DNA from: Bifidobacterium callitrichidarum
GTDB lineage: Bacteria; Actinomycetota; Actinomycetes; Actinomycetales; Bifidobacteriaceae
Assembly (NCBI RefSeq): GCF_003129905.1
Contig: NZ_QFFM01000008.1
Coordinates: 58,382 to 122,381 of the forward strand
Direction of reading: 5' to 3'
Length of the DNA stretch: 64,000 nucleotides
Position 1 is the stretch's first letter; every line of letters starts with the position of its first letter. Of this stretch, positions 1 to 8,754 are shown in pieces. The notes under the pieces were generated by a model. The model did not search any database, had not been told where the DNA came from, and worked only from the letters and a program-made list of their open reading frames with translations. Both the position numbers and the translations under genes were made by a program.

Positions 1-1260
1 GGCCGCAAGCCGCGCCACGTCGATCAGCTCATCGCCACCGAGGATCACAACACCCCGACCGTTGACATCGACCGTCCGAATCCGGACAAGACCAGCGCGC
101 TGCAGCTGAGCACGCTGGAGAAGAACTGCAAGGAATTCGGCGTGCGTCTGCACCCGCTGGGCGACGCCGATCAGGGCATCGTGCACGCCTTCGCCCCGAT
201 TCTGGGTCTCACCCAGCCGGGCATGACCATCGTGTGCGGCGACTCGCACACCTCCACGCACGGCGCGTTCGGTGCGCTGGCATTCGGCATCGGCACCTCC
301 GAGGTCGAGCACGTGATGGCCACGCAGACCCTGTCCCTGAAGCCGTTCAAGACCATGGCCATCAACGTCAACGGCAAGCTGCCGGCGGACGCCACGGCCA
401 AGGACATCATTCTGGCCATCATCGCCAAGATCGGCACCGGCGGCGGCCAGGGCTACGTCATCGAGTACCGTGGCGAGGCCATCCGCAACCTCACGATGGA
501 CGAGCGCATGACCGTGTGCAACATGTCCATCGAGGCTGGTGCCCGCGCCGGCATGATCGCGCCGGACGAGACCACGTTCGAGTACCTCAAGGGCCGTCCG
601 CACGCGCCGGAAGGCGAGATGTGGGACAAGGCCGTGGCGTACTGGAAGACGCTTAAGACCGATGACGACGCCGTGTTCGACAAGGTGGTGGACATCGACG
701 CCACCAAGCTCGGCCCCTACGTGACCTGGGGCACTAACCCCGGCCAGGGCCTGCCGATCACCGCCGACGTGCCGGACCCCGCCACGATCGCCGACGCGAC
801 CGAGCGTTCCGCCGCCGAGCGCGCCATCAAGTACATGGGCCTCAAGCCCGGCATGCCCATCAAGGACATCGCCGTGGACACCGTGTTCATCGGCTCCTGC
901 ACCAACGGCCGCATCGACGACCTGCGCCAGGCCGCGGCAATCATGAAGGGCCACCACAAGGCCGATTCCATCCACCGCGTGCTCGTGGTGCCGGCCTCCT
1001 CCCGCGTGCGTCTGGAAGCGGAAAAAGAAGGCCTTGACAAGGTATTCAAGGACTTCGGCGCCGAATGGCGCAACGCCGGCTGCTCGATGTGCCTGGGCAT
1101 GAACCCGGACAAGCTCGTGCCGAACGAGCGCTCCATCTCGACCTCGAACCGCAACTTCGAGGGTCGTCAGGGCAAGGGCTCGCGCACGCATCTGGCTTCC
1201 CCGGCAGTGGCCGCCGCCACCGCCATCCGCGGCACGATCTCGTCTCCCGCCGATCTGTAA
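1..1260 (+). CDS. leuC: 3-isopropylmalate dehydratase large subunit (5' truncated by the window)
   Basis: This is the large, iron-sulfur subunit of isopropylmalate isomerase, which interconverts 2- and 3-isopropylmalate in leucine synthesis together with LeuD. The reading frame is open from base 1, so the true start is outside the window; 419 residues are visible and roughly 45-50 N-terminal residues are missing compared with the usual length of about 467. The aconitase-family motif [13 protein letters not shown] lies near base 238. The three cluster cysteines are visible as SCTNGR (base 898) and CSMC (base 1081). leuD follows after 162 bases that hold a pair of inverted repeats, so the two genes probably form one transcript. 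Function is confident from motifs and from the leuD neighbour. Confidence 0.97.
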   Translation, partial: GRKPRHVDQLIATEDHNTPTVDIDRPNPDKTSALQLSTLEKNCKEFGVRLHPLGDADQGIVHAFAPILGLTQPGMTIVCGDSHTSTHGAFGALAFGIGTSEVEHVMATQTLSLKPFKTMAINVNGKLPADATAKDIILAIIAKIGTGGGQGYVIEYRGEAIRNLTMDERMTVCNMSIEAGARAGMIAPDETTFEYLKGRPHAPEGEMWDKAVAYWKTLKTDDDAVFDKVVDIDATKLGPYVTWGTNPGQGLPITADVPDPATIADATERSAAERAIKYMGLKPGMPIKDIAVDTVFIGSCTNGRIDDLRQAAAIMKGHHKADSIHRVLVVPASSRVRLEAEKEGLDKVFKDFGAEWRNAGCSMCLGMNPDKLVPNERSISTSNRNFEGRQGKGSRTHLASPAVAAATAIRGTISSPADL

Positions 1261-1274
1261 ACCACTGCTTCTCT

Positions 1275-1392
1275 GGCTCCCCTTTGTGAAGGGAGCCGGC
1301 CGCGGGGCGGACTGAGGGGAGCCTCGGTTGGTTCCGCAAGGTTGCTCCCCCTCAGTCGTCTGCGACGACAGCTCCCCTCGACGAGGGGAGCC
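1275..1392. repeat. Inverted pair of GGCTCCCC-type palindromic repeats between leuC and leuD
   Basis: Two copies of the window-wide repeat core lie head to head. The first (1275-1323) begins GGCTCCCCT and ends CTGAGGGG; the second (1344-1392) is the reverse orientation, beginning GCTCCCCCTCAG and ending GAGGGGAGCC. Together they could fold into one large stem in the leuC-leuD transcript. The leuD Shine-Dalgarno site lies just downstream. Confidence 0.85.
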
Positions 1393-1422
1393 GGATATTC
1401 CGGATATGTAAGGACTTTTATT

Positions 1423-2115
1423 ATGGAAAAACTCACCACCCTGACCGGCGTGGGCGTGCCGCTGCGCCGTTCCAACGTGGACACCGACCAGATCATCCCG
1501 GCCGTGTTCCTGAAGCGCGTGACCAAGACCGGCTTCGATGACGCCCTGTTCTACGCTTGGCGCCGCGACCCGAACTTCGTGCTCAACCAGCCGGAATACG
1601 CCGGCAAGGGCCAGATCCTCGTGGCCGGCCCCGAATTCGGCATCGGCTCCTCCCGCGAGCACGCCGTGTGGGCGCTGCACGATTACGGCTTCCGTGTGGT
1701 CATCGCGCCGAGCTTCGCCGACATCTTCTACGGCAACACCGCCAAGAACGGCGTGCTGGCCGCCATCATGCCGCAGGAATCCGTCGAACTGCTGTGGAAG
1801 CTGCTGGAGGAGGAACCGGGCCGCGAGATGACCGTCTCGCTGGAGACCCGCACCGTCACCTGCGGCGACGTGACCCTGCCGTTCGAGGTGAACGACTACA
1901 CCCGCTGGCGCCTCATGAACGGCTATGACGACATCGACCTGACGCTCCAGCACGAGGACGACATCGCCGCCTACGAGAAGATGCGCGCCGAAAAGTTCCC
2001 CTTCAAACCCAAGACCATCCCCGCCAAGCACTGGGCCGAAGAGCCCATCCAGTCCGCCCGCGAGCCGGAGGAAGGGAGTTGGGCAGGACCGTTAGCTGAT
2101 CGAGGCATTATCTAG
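1423..2115 (+). CDS. leuD: 3-isopropylmalate dehydratase small subunit
   Basis: This is the swivel-domain subunit that completes isopropylmalate isomerase with LeuC. The 230-residue protein has the LeuD signature GIGSSREHA at about residues 73-81 and an N-terminal segment [12 protein letters not shown] typical of the family. It has a C-terminal tail longer than the roughly 200-residue enterobacterial protein. The ATG at 1423 is chosen because TAAGGA lies 8 bases upstream; the open frame extends further upstream only through repeat DNA. An inverted repeat (2094-2127) overlaps the stop codon. Confidence 0.96.
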   Translation: MEKLTTLTGVGVPLRRSNVDTDQIIPAVFLKRVTKTGFDDALFYAWRRDPNFVLNQPEYAGKGQILVAGPEFGIGSSREHAVWALHDYGFRVVIAPSFADIFYGNTAKNGVLAAIMPQESVELLWKLLEEEPGREMTVSLETRTVTCGDVTLPFEVNDYTRWRLMNGYDDIDLTLQHEDDIAAYEKMRAEKFPFKPKTIPAKHWAEEPIQSAREPEEGSWAGPLADRGII

Positions 2116-2153
2116 CCTTGATCAGCTTGTGGGAAGTCCGGTGGACTTCCCAC
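2094..2153 (+). terminator. Two adjacent hairpins at the end of leuD
   Basis: An imperfect 13-bp inverted repeat (AGCTGATCGAGGC at 2094-2106 and GCCTTGATCAGCT at 2115-2127) spans the leuD stop. It is followed by a GTGGGAAGTCC/GGACTTCCCAC hairpin at 2129-2153. There is no strong T-tract, so termination is inferred from position. Confidence 0.5.
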
Positions 2154-2448
2154 AGGTCCTGCGCCGAGCCGCGACAGCCGGCGAGGCCAACACTGAGCCT
2201 CGCTCGAAGAGCGAGTCCATAATTGCAGGCCCGGGTCCGTTGGCCAATACGCATAGGGGCCCTCGCTGAACGGAACGTTCCAGCCAGCGGGGGCCTTTCC
2301 ATATCTATCCGCCCTGAAACAGCCAAAACAGCCTCAGTGCGGCCGAAATTATCCAAACAACACTAGCGTCTAGCAAAAACGGACACTAAACGGCATATTC
2401 GCGTCCGAAACTTGCCAATCTCACGCCGCAGACATGCGGAACACGGCT
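2154..2448. other. Intergenic region between convergent leuD and the PH-domain gene
   Basis: No coding region is supported here. It holds one long hairpin (annotated separately at 2258-2295) and otherwise unremarkable sequence up to the stop codon of the minus-strand gene. Confidence 0.5.
2258..2295. terminator. 11-bp stem hairpin between convergent genes
   Basis: GGCCCTCGCTG at 2258-2268 pairs with CAGCGGGGGCC at 2285-2295 (one G-T wobble). The loop itself contains the palindrome GGAACGTTCC. A short T run follows on the plus strand, so it could end leuD read-through or the minus-strand gene. Confidence 0.55.
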
Positions 2449-4701
2449 CTACCCCTCCATCCACTGCTCCAACGCTTCGGCATCCGCGCGCCGCAGGAAC
2501 ATGAATCGCAGCGAATCGATGCCGTTCATCACGAACAGGGACATCTGGACCCGCTCGATGCCGCGCGGCTCCCGCCATAACATGGTGGATCGCGTGATCG
2601 ACTGCACGCGCGACCTCGTGGTTATGGTCGTATACCGTGCGAGCCGGACCGCGCCGGTCGCCACGATTCGATGATGCGGCGTGACCATCTGGCCGTCCGT
2701 TCCGAAACCGCATGAAAGAACATGCGTGCCATGGTCATGGGATGCAGGCCCTTGTACAGTCCGGTTATCAGTGCCATTTGAGGCAGCGGAACCGCTGTTG
2801 CCGCCATAGGTGTCATCGTTATTGCCGTACGCTGCATCCGGCACCAACGCATACCCTTCCTCGCGTGACTTCAGCCATCGTACGGCGGTCCACCACAAGC
2901 CGATGGCCACGGGCACGAACAGCAGCCACCACGGCCACCAGCCAAGCCCCGGAATCGCAAACGCCGTGCGGAAAGCCGTTGCCGCGTCGGCGTCCGAGCC
3001 GAGCCAAGTCAGCGTCGTCGCAGCCAACGTCATCATCACCGGCATCGTGAGGTAATAACGCAGCAACCCGCGCCCGGTGTACCGGATGACCGGACCCGCC
3101 GCAGGTTCTGGTTCCAGCGGTTGCGCGGCCTGCGATGCGTTGACGCCGCTGCCTAAGCCGGCGGATGTGCCGGTGGCGGCGGCTCGCGCAATCGGGCTGT
3201 GCACCTCAGCCTGCACGACCGGTTCGCGCACGTCCCACTCCGGCAGCATCGCGTGCAGCACGTCATAGACCCGGCGTGTGCCGATCACCGGCAAGATGCG
3301 CGCCGCCGAAATGGAGCCTTCCGCGTTCTCTCCGGTGGCTGAGGAACTCAGTCCCAACCCCACCGAGCACAGACCAAACGGCCGGCGCAGCAGCGACTGC
3401 TTCACGATCACCGTCTGGATACGGCTCACCGGAATCGTGGACGTGCGGCGCGTGAACAGGCCGCGCACCACCACCAGATCGTCGCCGCGACGCCATACCT
3501 CGAAACCGTAGAACCGCAGCAGCGAGGTCACGATGCTCACCAGCATCAGCACCATCACACAGACCAGCACAGCCAGCGCAATCGAAAGCAGGTTGCTGGT
3601 CGCCACGGCGCTCACCGATCGTTCGGCATCGCGCACCCAGCTTTCCGGCACGATTTCCTGCACTTGCTGTACGAAGCCGTACACCACGAACGCGGCGGCC
3701 AGGAACCCGATATCGGTGACGGCGAACAGCAGGATGTCCTTCACCGAGGCGCGGAACACCGGAGCTTGGCCGCGTGAATCCGCAGGTATCGCGGGCTTGC
3801 CTACGCACGCGATGGGGCCGGCAGTGTAGGCCGGGTCATATCTGGTGTCGCGTTTCGGTGGGACCGCAATCGTGCGAACGTTGGCTTCGGGGATACCGGG
3901 CGTCTTCGCGAAACCGTCGGAGGTATCGTTGACGGCTGCGTCGAAAGTAGTGTTGACGGCCTGACGAGCATCATGCGGCACCTGAGTGCTGCCAACGTTC
4001 GCCGCTTGACCCGTGCGGGCCTGCGCGCGGAACGTCTCCAACTCCAGTTGCAGCACCGCCGGCACCGCATCCAACCGGATATCCGTATCCGCCGAGCCGG
4101 CCGCCGAAACGGTGAGCCGCACCACGCCGAACGGCTGCAGGTACACCGGCGACGAACTGTTGATGGCATGGATCGAGCCGTAGCTGATGGTCCGGTGCTT
4201 GCGGAAGAACAGGCCGGATTTGAAGGACAGCCCGTCGCTACCCAAACGATATCGGGTGGTCAGCCATTCGATGACGGGCGGGATGAGCGCTGCCACGATG
4301 GCCGTCGCCAAGGCCAGCGCGATCATCGGGACGCTCAGATGCCGGCGCAGAATCACCAGGAACGTGACGAACAGGCCGATAATGCCGCGCACCGAGGAGA
4401 CCGTCGCGACGATGAGCCCGGCCGGGTGCAGCATGCGCCAGTCATCGGCAGGGCGGTTGCGGCCGAGCTGGTTTGCGCCGCTGTTGCTTTCGGTGTCACG
4501 CGATTGCACGCCGTCAGGATGTTCAGTGCTGATTGCGGGCGCGCTGTTGCCGTAAGGCTGCTTGCTGGAAAGGCCGGCGCCGGGGCCGATTGCATTATTG
4601 CCGTATGCGTCGCCTTTGGTGCCGTCCGCGGTATCGACGGTGTGGTTCACGGTGACATGCTTTCCCGCATGTGAGGCAGTATCGTATCCGCCGCCCGTCA
4701 T
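2449..4701 (-). CDS. Large PH-domain membrane protein (YdbT-like)
   Basis: A 750-residue membrane protein of the bacterial PH (bPH2) family, similar in plan to Bacillus YdbT. Two N-terminal membrane helices lie at about 93-146, followed by a first PH-like segment (RLGSDGLSFKSGLFF, about 150-215). Further helix pairs flank a second PH segment (about 400-470), and a third ends the protein (about 675-750). The first 90 residues and two inter-domain stretches are low-complexity. The stop of the upstream PH gene and the ATG at 4701 share a base (TGATG), so translation is probably coupled; a GTG at 4704 is an alternative start. No reaction is known; a role in envelope stress or lantibiotic-type resistance is only inferred from the family. 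Confidence 0.8.
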   Translation of the reverse strand: MTGGGYDTASHAGKHVTVNHTVDTADGTKGDAYGNNAIGPGAGLSSKQPYGNSAPAISTEHPDGVQSRDTESNSGANQLGRNRPADDWRMLHPAGLIVATVSSVRGIIGLFVTFLVILRRHLSVPMIALALATAIVAALIPPVIEWLTTRYRLGSDGLSFKSGLFFRKHRTISYGSIHAINSSSPVYLQPFGVVRLTVSAAGSADTDIRLDAVPAVLQLELETFRAQARTGQAANVGSTQVPHDARQAVNTTFDAAVNDTSDGFAKTPGIPEANVRTIAVPPKRDTRYDPAYTAGPIACVGKPAIPADSRGQAPVFRASVKDILLFAVTDIGFLAAAFVVYGFVQQVQEIVPESWVRDAERSVSAVATSNLLSIALAVLVCVMVLMLVSIVTSLLRFYGFEVWRRGDDLVVVRGLFTRRTSTIPVSRIQTVIVKQSLLRRPFGLCSVGLGLSSSATGENAEGSISAARILPVIGTRRVYDVLHAMLPEWDVREPVVQAEVHSPIARAAATGTSAGLGSGVNASQAAQPLEPEPAAGPVIRYTGRGLLRYYLTMPVMMTLAATTLTWLGSDADAATAFRTAFAIPGLGWWPWWLLFVPVAIGLWWTAVRWLKSREEGYALVPDAAYGNNDDTYGGNSGSAASNGTDNRTVQGPASHDHGTHVLSCGFGTDGQMVTPHHRIVATGAVRLARYTTITTRSRVQSITRSTMLWREPRGIERVQMSLFVMNGIDSLRFMFLRRADAEALEQWMEG

Positions 4702-5219
4702 CACAGGTCGTCCTTCGCTTCGGCCACGCGCTCGGTGATGAGCGCCACCATGCGCTCCGCTTCAGCGGTGTCCAACGCGGCGATCTCATGCTCGTCGGCG
4801 GCCGTGTGCACCACCACCGTGGTCAGCCCGAAATGCCGCTGCACCGGGTTCTGCTTGGTGTCCACATGCTGCACGCGCGTGTACGGCGTGGTGGTGGAGC
4901 GGCGGAACAGCCAGCCCTTGCGGGTGGCGAGGTCGCGCTCGCCGATGCGGAATCGCGTGAAGGCGTACAGGTATTTGGTCTGCAACGGTTGGAAGGCGAG
5001 GTTCAACACCGCGTAGGCTGCGGCCAGCGCGACGATGAGCCGCTGCCAGAAGCCCCACCAGCCGTTCGTCATGCATACGATTGCGACCACGGCGCAGACC
5101 ACCAGCCAGATGACGGTCCGAATCGCCTCGTTGATAAGCCACACTGTGCGCACGCGCGGCGGCAGCGGCCGCCAGTCGGATTCGCCGGGGTGCCCGGATT
5201 CCTGTTGCGCGTTCATCAT
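4701..5219 (-). CDS. Small PH-domain membrane protein (YdbS-like)
   Basis: A 172-residue protein with two membrane helices (about residues 25-50 and 54-76) followed by one bPH2 domain, recognisable from the YAFTRFRIGERDLATRKGWL stretch and the following HVDTKQNPVQRHFGL. It is the first gene of a two-gene operon with the larger PH protein, as in Bacillus ydbS-ydbT. The start is ambiguous between two adjacent ATG codons (5219 and 5216); GGAAGGGG lies just upstream and spaces better to 5216. The cellular function is unknown. Confidence 0.82.
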   Translation of the reverse strand: MMNAQQESGHPGESDWRPLPPRVRTVWLINEAIRTVIWLVVCAVVAIVCMTNGWWGFWQRLIVALAAAYAVLNLAFQPLQTKYLYAFTRFRIGERDLATRKGWLFRRSTTTPYTRVQHVDTKQNPVQRHFGLTTVVVHTAADEHEIAALDTAEAERMVALITERVAEAKDDL

Positions 5220-5240
5220 GTCCCCTTCCGCCAATGTTCC

Positions 5241-5354
5241 GGCACACCAAAACCGACGGCCTTTTCTCGGCTCCCCTTTGCCAAAGGAGCTGCCGGCGGG
5301 CCGACTGAGCGGCAGTCCCGCCGAATATAGGTCGATTTCGGTGCAACAAAAGCC
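5241..5354. repeat. Degenerate copy of the 63430 miniature element
   Basis: The core GGCTCCCC...CTGAG at 5269-5316 is flanked by sequences resembling the terminal repeats of the element at 63430-63553. The right end reads GTCGATTTCGG followed by ACAAAAGCC, against GTCAATCTTGG and ACAGAGCC there. No target duplication is recognisable. It lies in the divergent promoter region of the PH genes and the DUF805 gene. Confidence 0.55.
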
Positions 5355-5531
5355 GAGGGCCAGAACCGTCCGTCGGTTGTGGCCCTCCACCGTTCTGCCG
5401 CAGCCTAGCCCCACTGTATCCGACGCGATTACGCTCTGCGGGGAGCGGTACACAGATGTTGACCGGCGCGGCGGCCGGCTGGACGAACCGGGCCGGATGC
5501 GGTTGAGTGGAGTCATCACAGGGAAGGAAGC

Positions 5532-6416
5532 ATGATGGGTATTCCCGAACCGAACCCGCAAGCCGCTCAGGTATGGCGTCAGGCACATGAGTCGCCGGGT
5601 GACTCGCCGAATCCATATGCGGCACCGAACCCGTACGTGATGGCGAATCCGCAGCCGTTGCAGTCGTCGCCGCAACTGCCGCCACAACCATCACAGTCCG
5701 GCCGGCAATGGCGATTGCGCGACGAACCACCGCTGTGGGCCCCGTGGTACGGCATCGGCTTCTGGCGGGCCGTCACGCGGTGCTTCCGCAAGACGTTCAT
5801 CTTCCACGGTCGTGCCTCGCGCGGCGAATACTGGTGGGTCTGGCTGTTCACCTTGGTGCTTTCCGGCGTGCTGGGCGCGGCGGCATACGGCATCGGACTC
5901 GCCATCGGGCTGAACGGTGCCGAGGATCCGTCCATGCTCAGCTCGCCGTTGGACGACTTCATCAGCAACGCGACGATAATCGCGCAACTGGTGATGTTCG
6001 TGCCGACCATTTCGCTGTCCATTCGGCGTCTGCACGACGAGAACCGCCGCGGATGGTGGCTGCTGCTGCCCACGCTGTTGCAGGTTGCCGCGGTGGTCGT
6101 GCTGTTCGCGGTGATCATCGCTGTCGGGGTGGCCGGCGGCGGCTCCGATACGGCCATCGGGCAGGGACTGGTCGCGGGCATGCTGGCGTTCTTCGGTATG
6201 TACCTGTTGTCCGGGCTGGCGTCGGTCGTACTGATGATTGGGCCCAGCGATCCCCGCGGCGCGCGGTTCGACCGTCCGGACGGGCGGCGTCATGAGCGTG
6301 GTGGGCGGAAGCTGGACGAATCCCAGCGGAATGTCGCGCCGAACGCTGCGGTTGCGTTGTCGGCGGAATCGATGCAGTCGGAATTCGGGGTCGCGTCTCG
6401 GCGGCGACGTTCTTGA
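5532..6416 (+). CDS. DUF805 family membrane protein
   Basis: A 294-residue membrane protein. A proline/glutamine/asparagine-rich cytoplasmic tail (residues 1-75) precedes a DUF805 domain, which begins FHGRASRGEYWW at about residue 94 and carries the family motif SIRRLHDENRRGWW near residue 160. About four hydrophobic helices are visible, and a charged Arg-rich tail ends the protein. The ATG at 5532 follows GGGAAGGAAG. DUF805 proteins have no established biochemical activity. The gene is followed by a histidine kinase 73 bases downstream and may be co-transcribed with it. Confidence 0.85.
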   Translation: MMGIPEPNPQAAQVWRQAHESPGDSPNPYAAPNPYVMANPQPLQSSPQLPPQPSQSGRQWRLRDEPPLWAPWYGIGFWRAVTRCFRKTFIFHGRASRGEYWWVWLFTLVLSGVLGAAAYGIGLAIGLNGAEDPSMLSSPLDDFISNATIIAQLVMFVPTISLSIRRLHDENRRGWWLLLPTLLQVAAVVVLFAVIIAVGVAGGGSDTAIGQGLVAGMLAFFGMYLLSGLASVVLMIGPSDPRGARFDRPDGRRHERGGRKLDESQRNVAPNAAVALSAESMQSEFGVASRRRRS

Positions 6417-6489
6417 TGATGTGCCTGGATCAGGGGCGATTCGTGTGGCGCAGTGATACACGATGCGGTGAGCGAGAAAGGACTTGGCG

Positions 6490-7953
6490 ATGACGAAGAA
6501 TGCTGATGGTGTGCTGGCTCAGATGCCTGGTCTTTTCCGGCGCGTGCTGGACTGGTGGCAGGAGCCGCATTTTCTGGAGAAGACCAGCATCGTGGTGGAT
6601 GCGGCGCAGGTGGTGGCGATGATCGCCATACCGCCGCACAGTCCTCTGCAGATGGTGTGCGCGTTCGTCTGGCTGGCGCTGGTGGCCGCGCTGCCGCTCG
6701 CGCCGCGCGTGCTGTGCGTGGCGGGACCGGCGTTGTGCCTGGCTGCCGGCATCCTGCCGAATTGGAGCGTGTGGACGACCGGTGGGGTCGCTCTGGCCGC
6801 GTGGTTCCTAGCCATCGGGTACGTGATGCCACGGTGGGTTGCGATCGTGCTGCCGGCTGGATTTTCGGTGCTGGATGCGGCCGGGTGCGCATGGTTCGGA
6901 TTCGGCTCGCTGGGCGGCACTGTGATTCGGAGCGTGGTGAGCGCGCTCAACAACATCAATCGGGAGGCTTCGGCGGGGAGTAGTACCGGTGTTGCGGTAC
7001 CCGTGGATGCAAGTATGGCGTTGCCGCAGTATGTGGTCATCATATTCGTGGCCACTTTCGTGCTGGATCTCATGATTCTGGGATTTCTGACCGTGTGCAG
7101 CGCCGCGTTCCGGCGTACGGCCGCGGCGGGGGAGCGGGCCGCGCGCGCCGAACGGCTGCTGGGCCGTGTGACCCGCGAGCAGGAACTGGCCCATATGATT
7201 CACGATTCGGTGGCCAACGACATGTCCACCATCGCGATGCTCTCCTGGCGCGCCAAAGGAGTGGAGGACGGTGGCGAGCGGGACGAGATGTTGGACGCGA
7301 TCTATGCGCGGTCGCATCACGCGCTGGACCGGGTGCATGAGGTGATTGACGTGCTCAATGGCAAACGCGAATTGGGTGAGCTGCGTGCGTCGCCGGGTGC
7401 GGTGGGTGCTTCGGACAGTATTCCGCAGGCTTCCCACGATTCTTTCGATATGACCGTGGAGAAATACGTGGAGGATCAAGACCGCGCGATGGGCATGCTG
7501 GGGCTTGCGGGCGTGAGTCGTCTCGACACCGTGCCGGATGCGCCGGTGCCGGAGCCTGTGTGTCGCGCGACGATGGGATTGCTGGAGGAGATCTACGCGA
7601 ACATCGTGCGGCATTGCGCGATGAACGAGGCGGCCGGGAAGCCGGATGTCGAGACCAGGACGCCGGACGGAGACGAAGTCGCGGCCGATGGTGAGCCCGC
7701 TTACAGCATGTTCATTGACATAAGCCGCGATGGTATCGCCATCAGCGAGGTCAATGCGCTCGCCGACGAACGCCGGACGCTGGTCCACGGACGGAAGCAC
7801 GGCGACGGTCTCGCCCTGCAGCGTGCGACCATCGAATCGCTCGGCGGCACACTCAACACCAGCAAACAGGACGGCACCTGGATTCTCAGCGCGCGAATTC
7901 CGCTAATTACTGAGCCAAATCGCAATGGCGTGGGCCAGGGAATGGGCTCCTAG
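6490..7953 (+). CDS. Membrane sensor histidine kinase (NarL/LuxR-partner type)
   Basis: A 487-residue sensor kinase. The N-terminal half is a multi-helix membrane region (about residues 25-210, at least six hydrophobic stretches) with little extracytoplasmic sequence. The dimerisation/phosphoacceptor segment reads ELAHMIHDSVANDMSTIAML (about residue 236), matching the HisKA_3 pattern in which the His before Asp is phosphorylated. The ATPase region is weakly conserved: EEIYANIVRH stands where the N-box should be and HGDGLALQRATIESLGG where the G-box should be. The ATG at 6490 has AAAGGA 7 bases upstream. The likely partner regulator is the convergent gene at 7903-8616, whose end overlaps this one by 51 bases. 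Confidence 0.85.
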   Translation: MTKNADGVLAQMPGLFRRVLDWWQEPHFLEKTSIVVDAAQVVAMIAIPPHSPLQMVCAFVWLALVAALPLAPRVLCVAGPALCLAAGILPNWSVWTTGGVALAAWFLAIGYVMPRWVAIVLPAGFSVLDAAGCAWFGFGSLGGTVIRSVVSALNNINREASAGSSTGVAVPVDASMALPQYVVIIFVATFVLDLMILGFLTVCSAAFRRTAAAGERAARAERLLGRVTREQELAHMIHDSVANDMSTIAMLSWRAKGVEDGGERDEMLDAIYARSHHALDRVHEVIDVLNGKRELGELRASPGAVGASDSIPQASHDSFDMTVEKYVEDQDRAMGMLGLAGVSRLDTVPDAPVPEPVCRATMGLLEEIYANIVRHCAMNEAAGKPDVETRTPDGDEVAADGEPAYSMFIDISRDGIAISEVNALADERRTLVHGRKHGDGLALQRATIESLGGTLNTSKQDGTWILSARIPLITEPNRNGVGQGMGS

Positions 7954-8616
7954 TTTGTCTACGGCTCGGTGGGCGTGGGTGCGGACGGTGGAGGCGGCCA
8001 CGCCCCATTGGGCGGCAATCTGGTCGTATGTCAGTCCGCGGGAGAGCAGGTGCAGGGTTTCGGATTCCTTGGCGCCGAGTTTGGCGGCGCGATTGGCTGC
8101 GCCATCGTCGCCAGCATCGGTCCCGCGAACGGTCGGCGTGGCTGTCCCGTTGTCCGTCAGCGATTGATATGCGTCGGCCGCCGTCCGGAACGTCACCGAT
8201 GCTACGGAATCCGGGGCGAACGTGCCGCCGGCGGCCACCGTGCGCAGTGCCTTGGCCAACTGCGGGATATCGGCCTTCGACACGATGCCCTGCGCGCCCG
8301 CGGCCGCGAGACGTTCGGCATACGTATCCACCGAGAACGCGGTGATGCCAAGCAGCATCACACGGTCGGTGCGCACGCGGATCTTACGGCAGACGCTTAC
8401 GCCGGTCGCCTCCCCAAGCGACACATCCACCAGCAGCAGTCGGGGTCGCGTCTCCGGATTGAGCGCCTTGGCCACGGCCTCGTCCGCATTGCCCACACCC
8501 CACAGCCATTGCGCGGCCGGCAGCAGTTGCGGCAAAATCCCCTTCAATGCCAGCAGCGCCATGCGATCATTGTCGACCGCGGCCACCAGCACCGGAGTCC
8601 CCTTCTCAATGCCCAT
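7903..8616 (-). CDS. Response regulator, LuxR/NarL family
   Basis: A 237-residue two-domain regulator. The receiver domain has the phospho-acceptor Asp at about residue 64 (RLLLVDVSLG), and a LuxR-type helix-turn-helix occupies residues 175-237 (LSRGLTYDQIAAQWGVAAST). The start at 8616 is chosen for the AGGATGG sequence 6 bases upstream; 8625 is also possible. It is convergent with the histidine kinase and shares 51 bases of 3' coding sequence, an unusual arrangement for a two-component pair. Divergent from it, 138 bases away, is the CPBP protease gene, a plausible target. Confidence 0.88.
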   Translation of the reverse strand: MGIEKGTPVLVAAVDNDRMALLALKGILPQLLPAAQWLWGVGNADEAVAKALNPETRPRLLLVDVSLGEATGVSVCRKIRVRTDRVMLLGITAFSVDTYAERLAAAGAQGIVSKADIPQLAKALRTVAAGGTFAPDSVASVTFRTAADAYQSLTDNGTATPTVRGTDAGDDGAANRAAKLGAKESETLHLLSRGLTYDQIAAQWGVAASTVRTHAHRAVDKLGAHSLAHAIAIWLSN

Positions 8617-8741
8617 GGTGCCCATCCTACCGGTTCGTCGCATGGGTGGTCGGAACATTCCACACGGCCTTGGCATCCTGACGACCCCGCATGTTCGTCG
8701 ACATTTGTGGACATCCTCACGATTCGTTCAGTTACGGCGGA

Positions 8742-8747
8742 TAGGTT
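8742..8747 (+). promoter_or_regulatory. Possible -10 element of a leaderless CPBP protease transcript
   Basis: TAGGTT (TANNNT) ends 7 bases before the ATG at 8755, so transcription could begin at the start codon itself. A weak Shine-Dalgarno-like AGGTTGAG overlaps it, so a leadered start is not excluded. Confidence 0.4.
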
Positions 8748-8754
8748 GAGTCCC

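Noticed and set aside
1342..1422. An N-terminal extension of leuD
   Set aside because: It translates repeat DNA; the ATG at 1423 has a proper ribosome site and starts at the family's usual N-terminus.
7969..8754. An upstream extension of the CPBP protease reading frame
   Set aside because: It runs antisense through the response regulator gene, and its translation has no family similarity.
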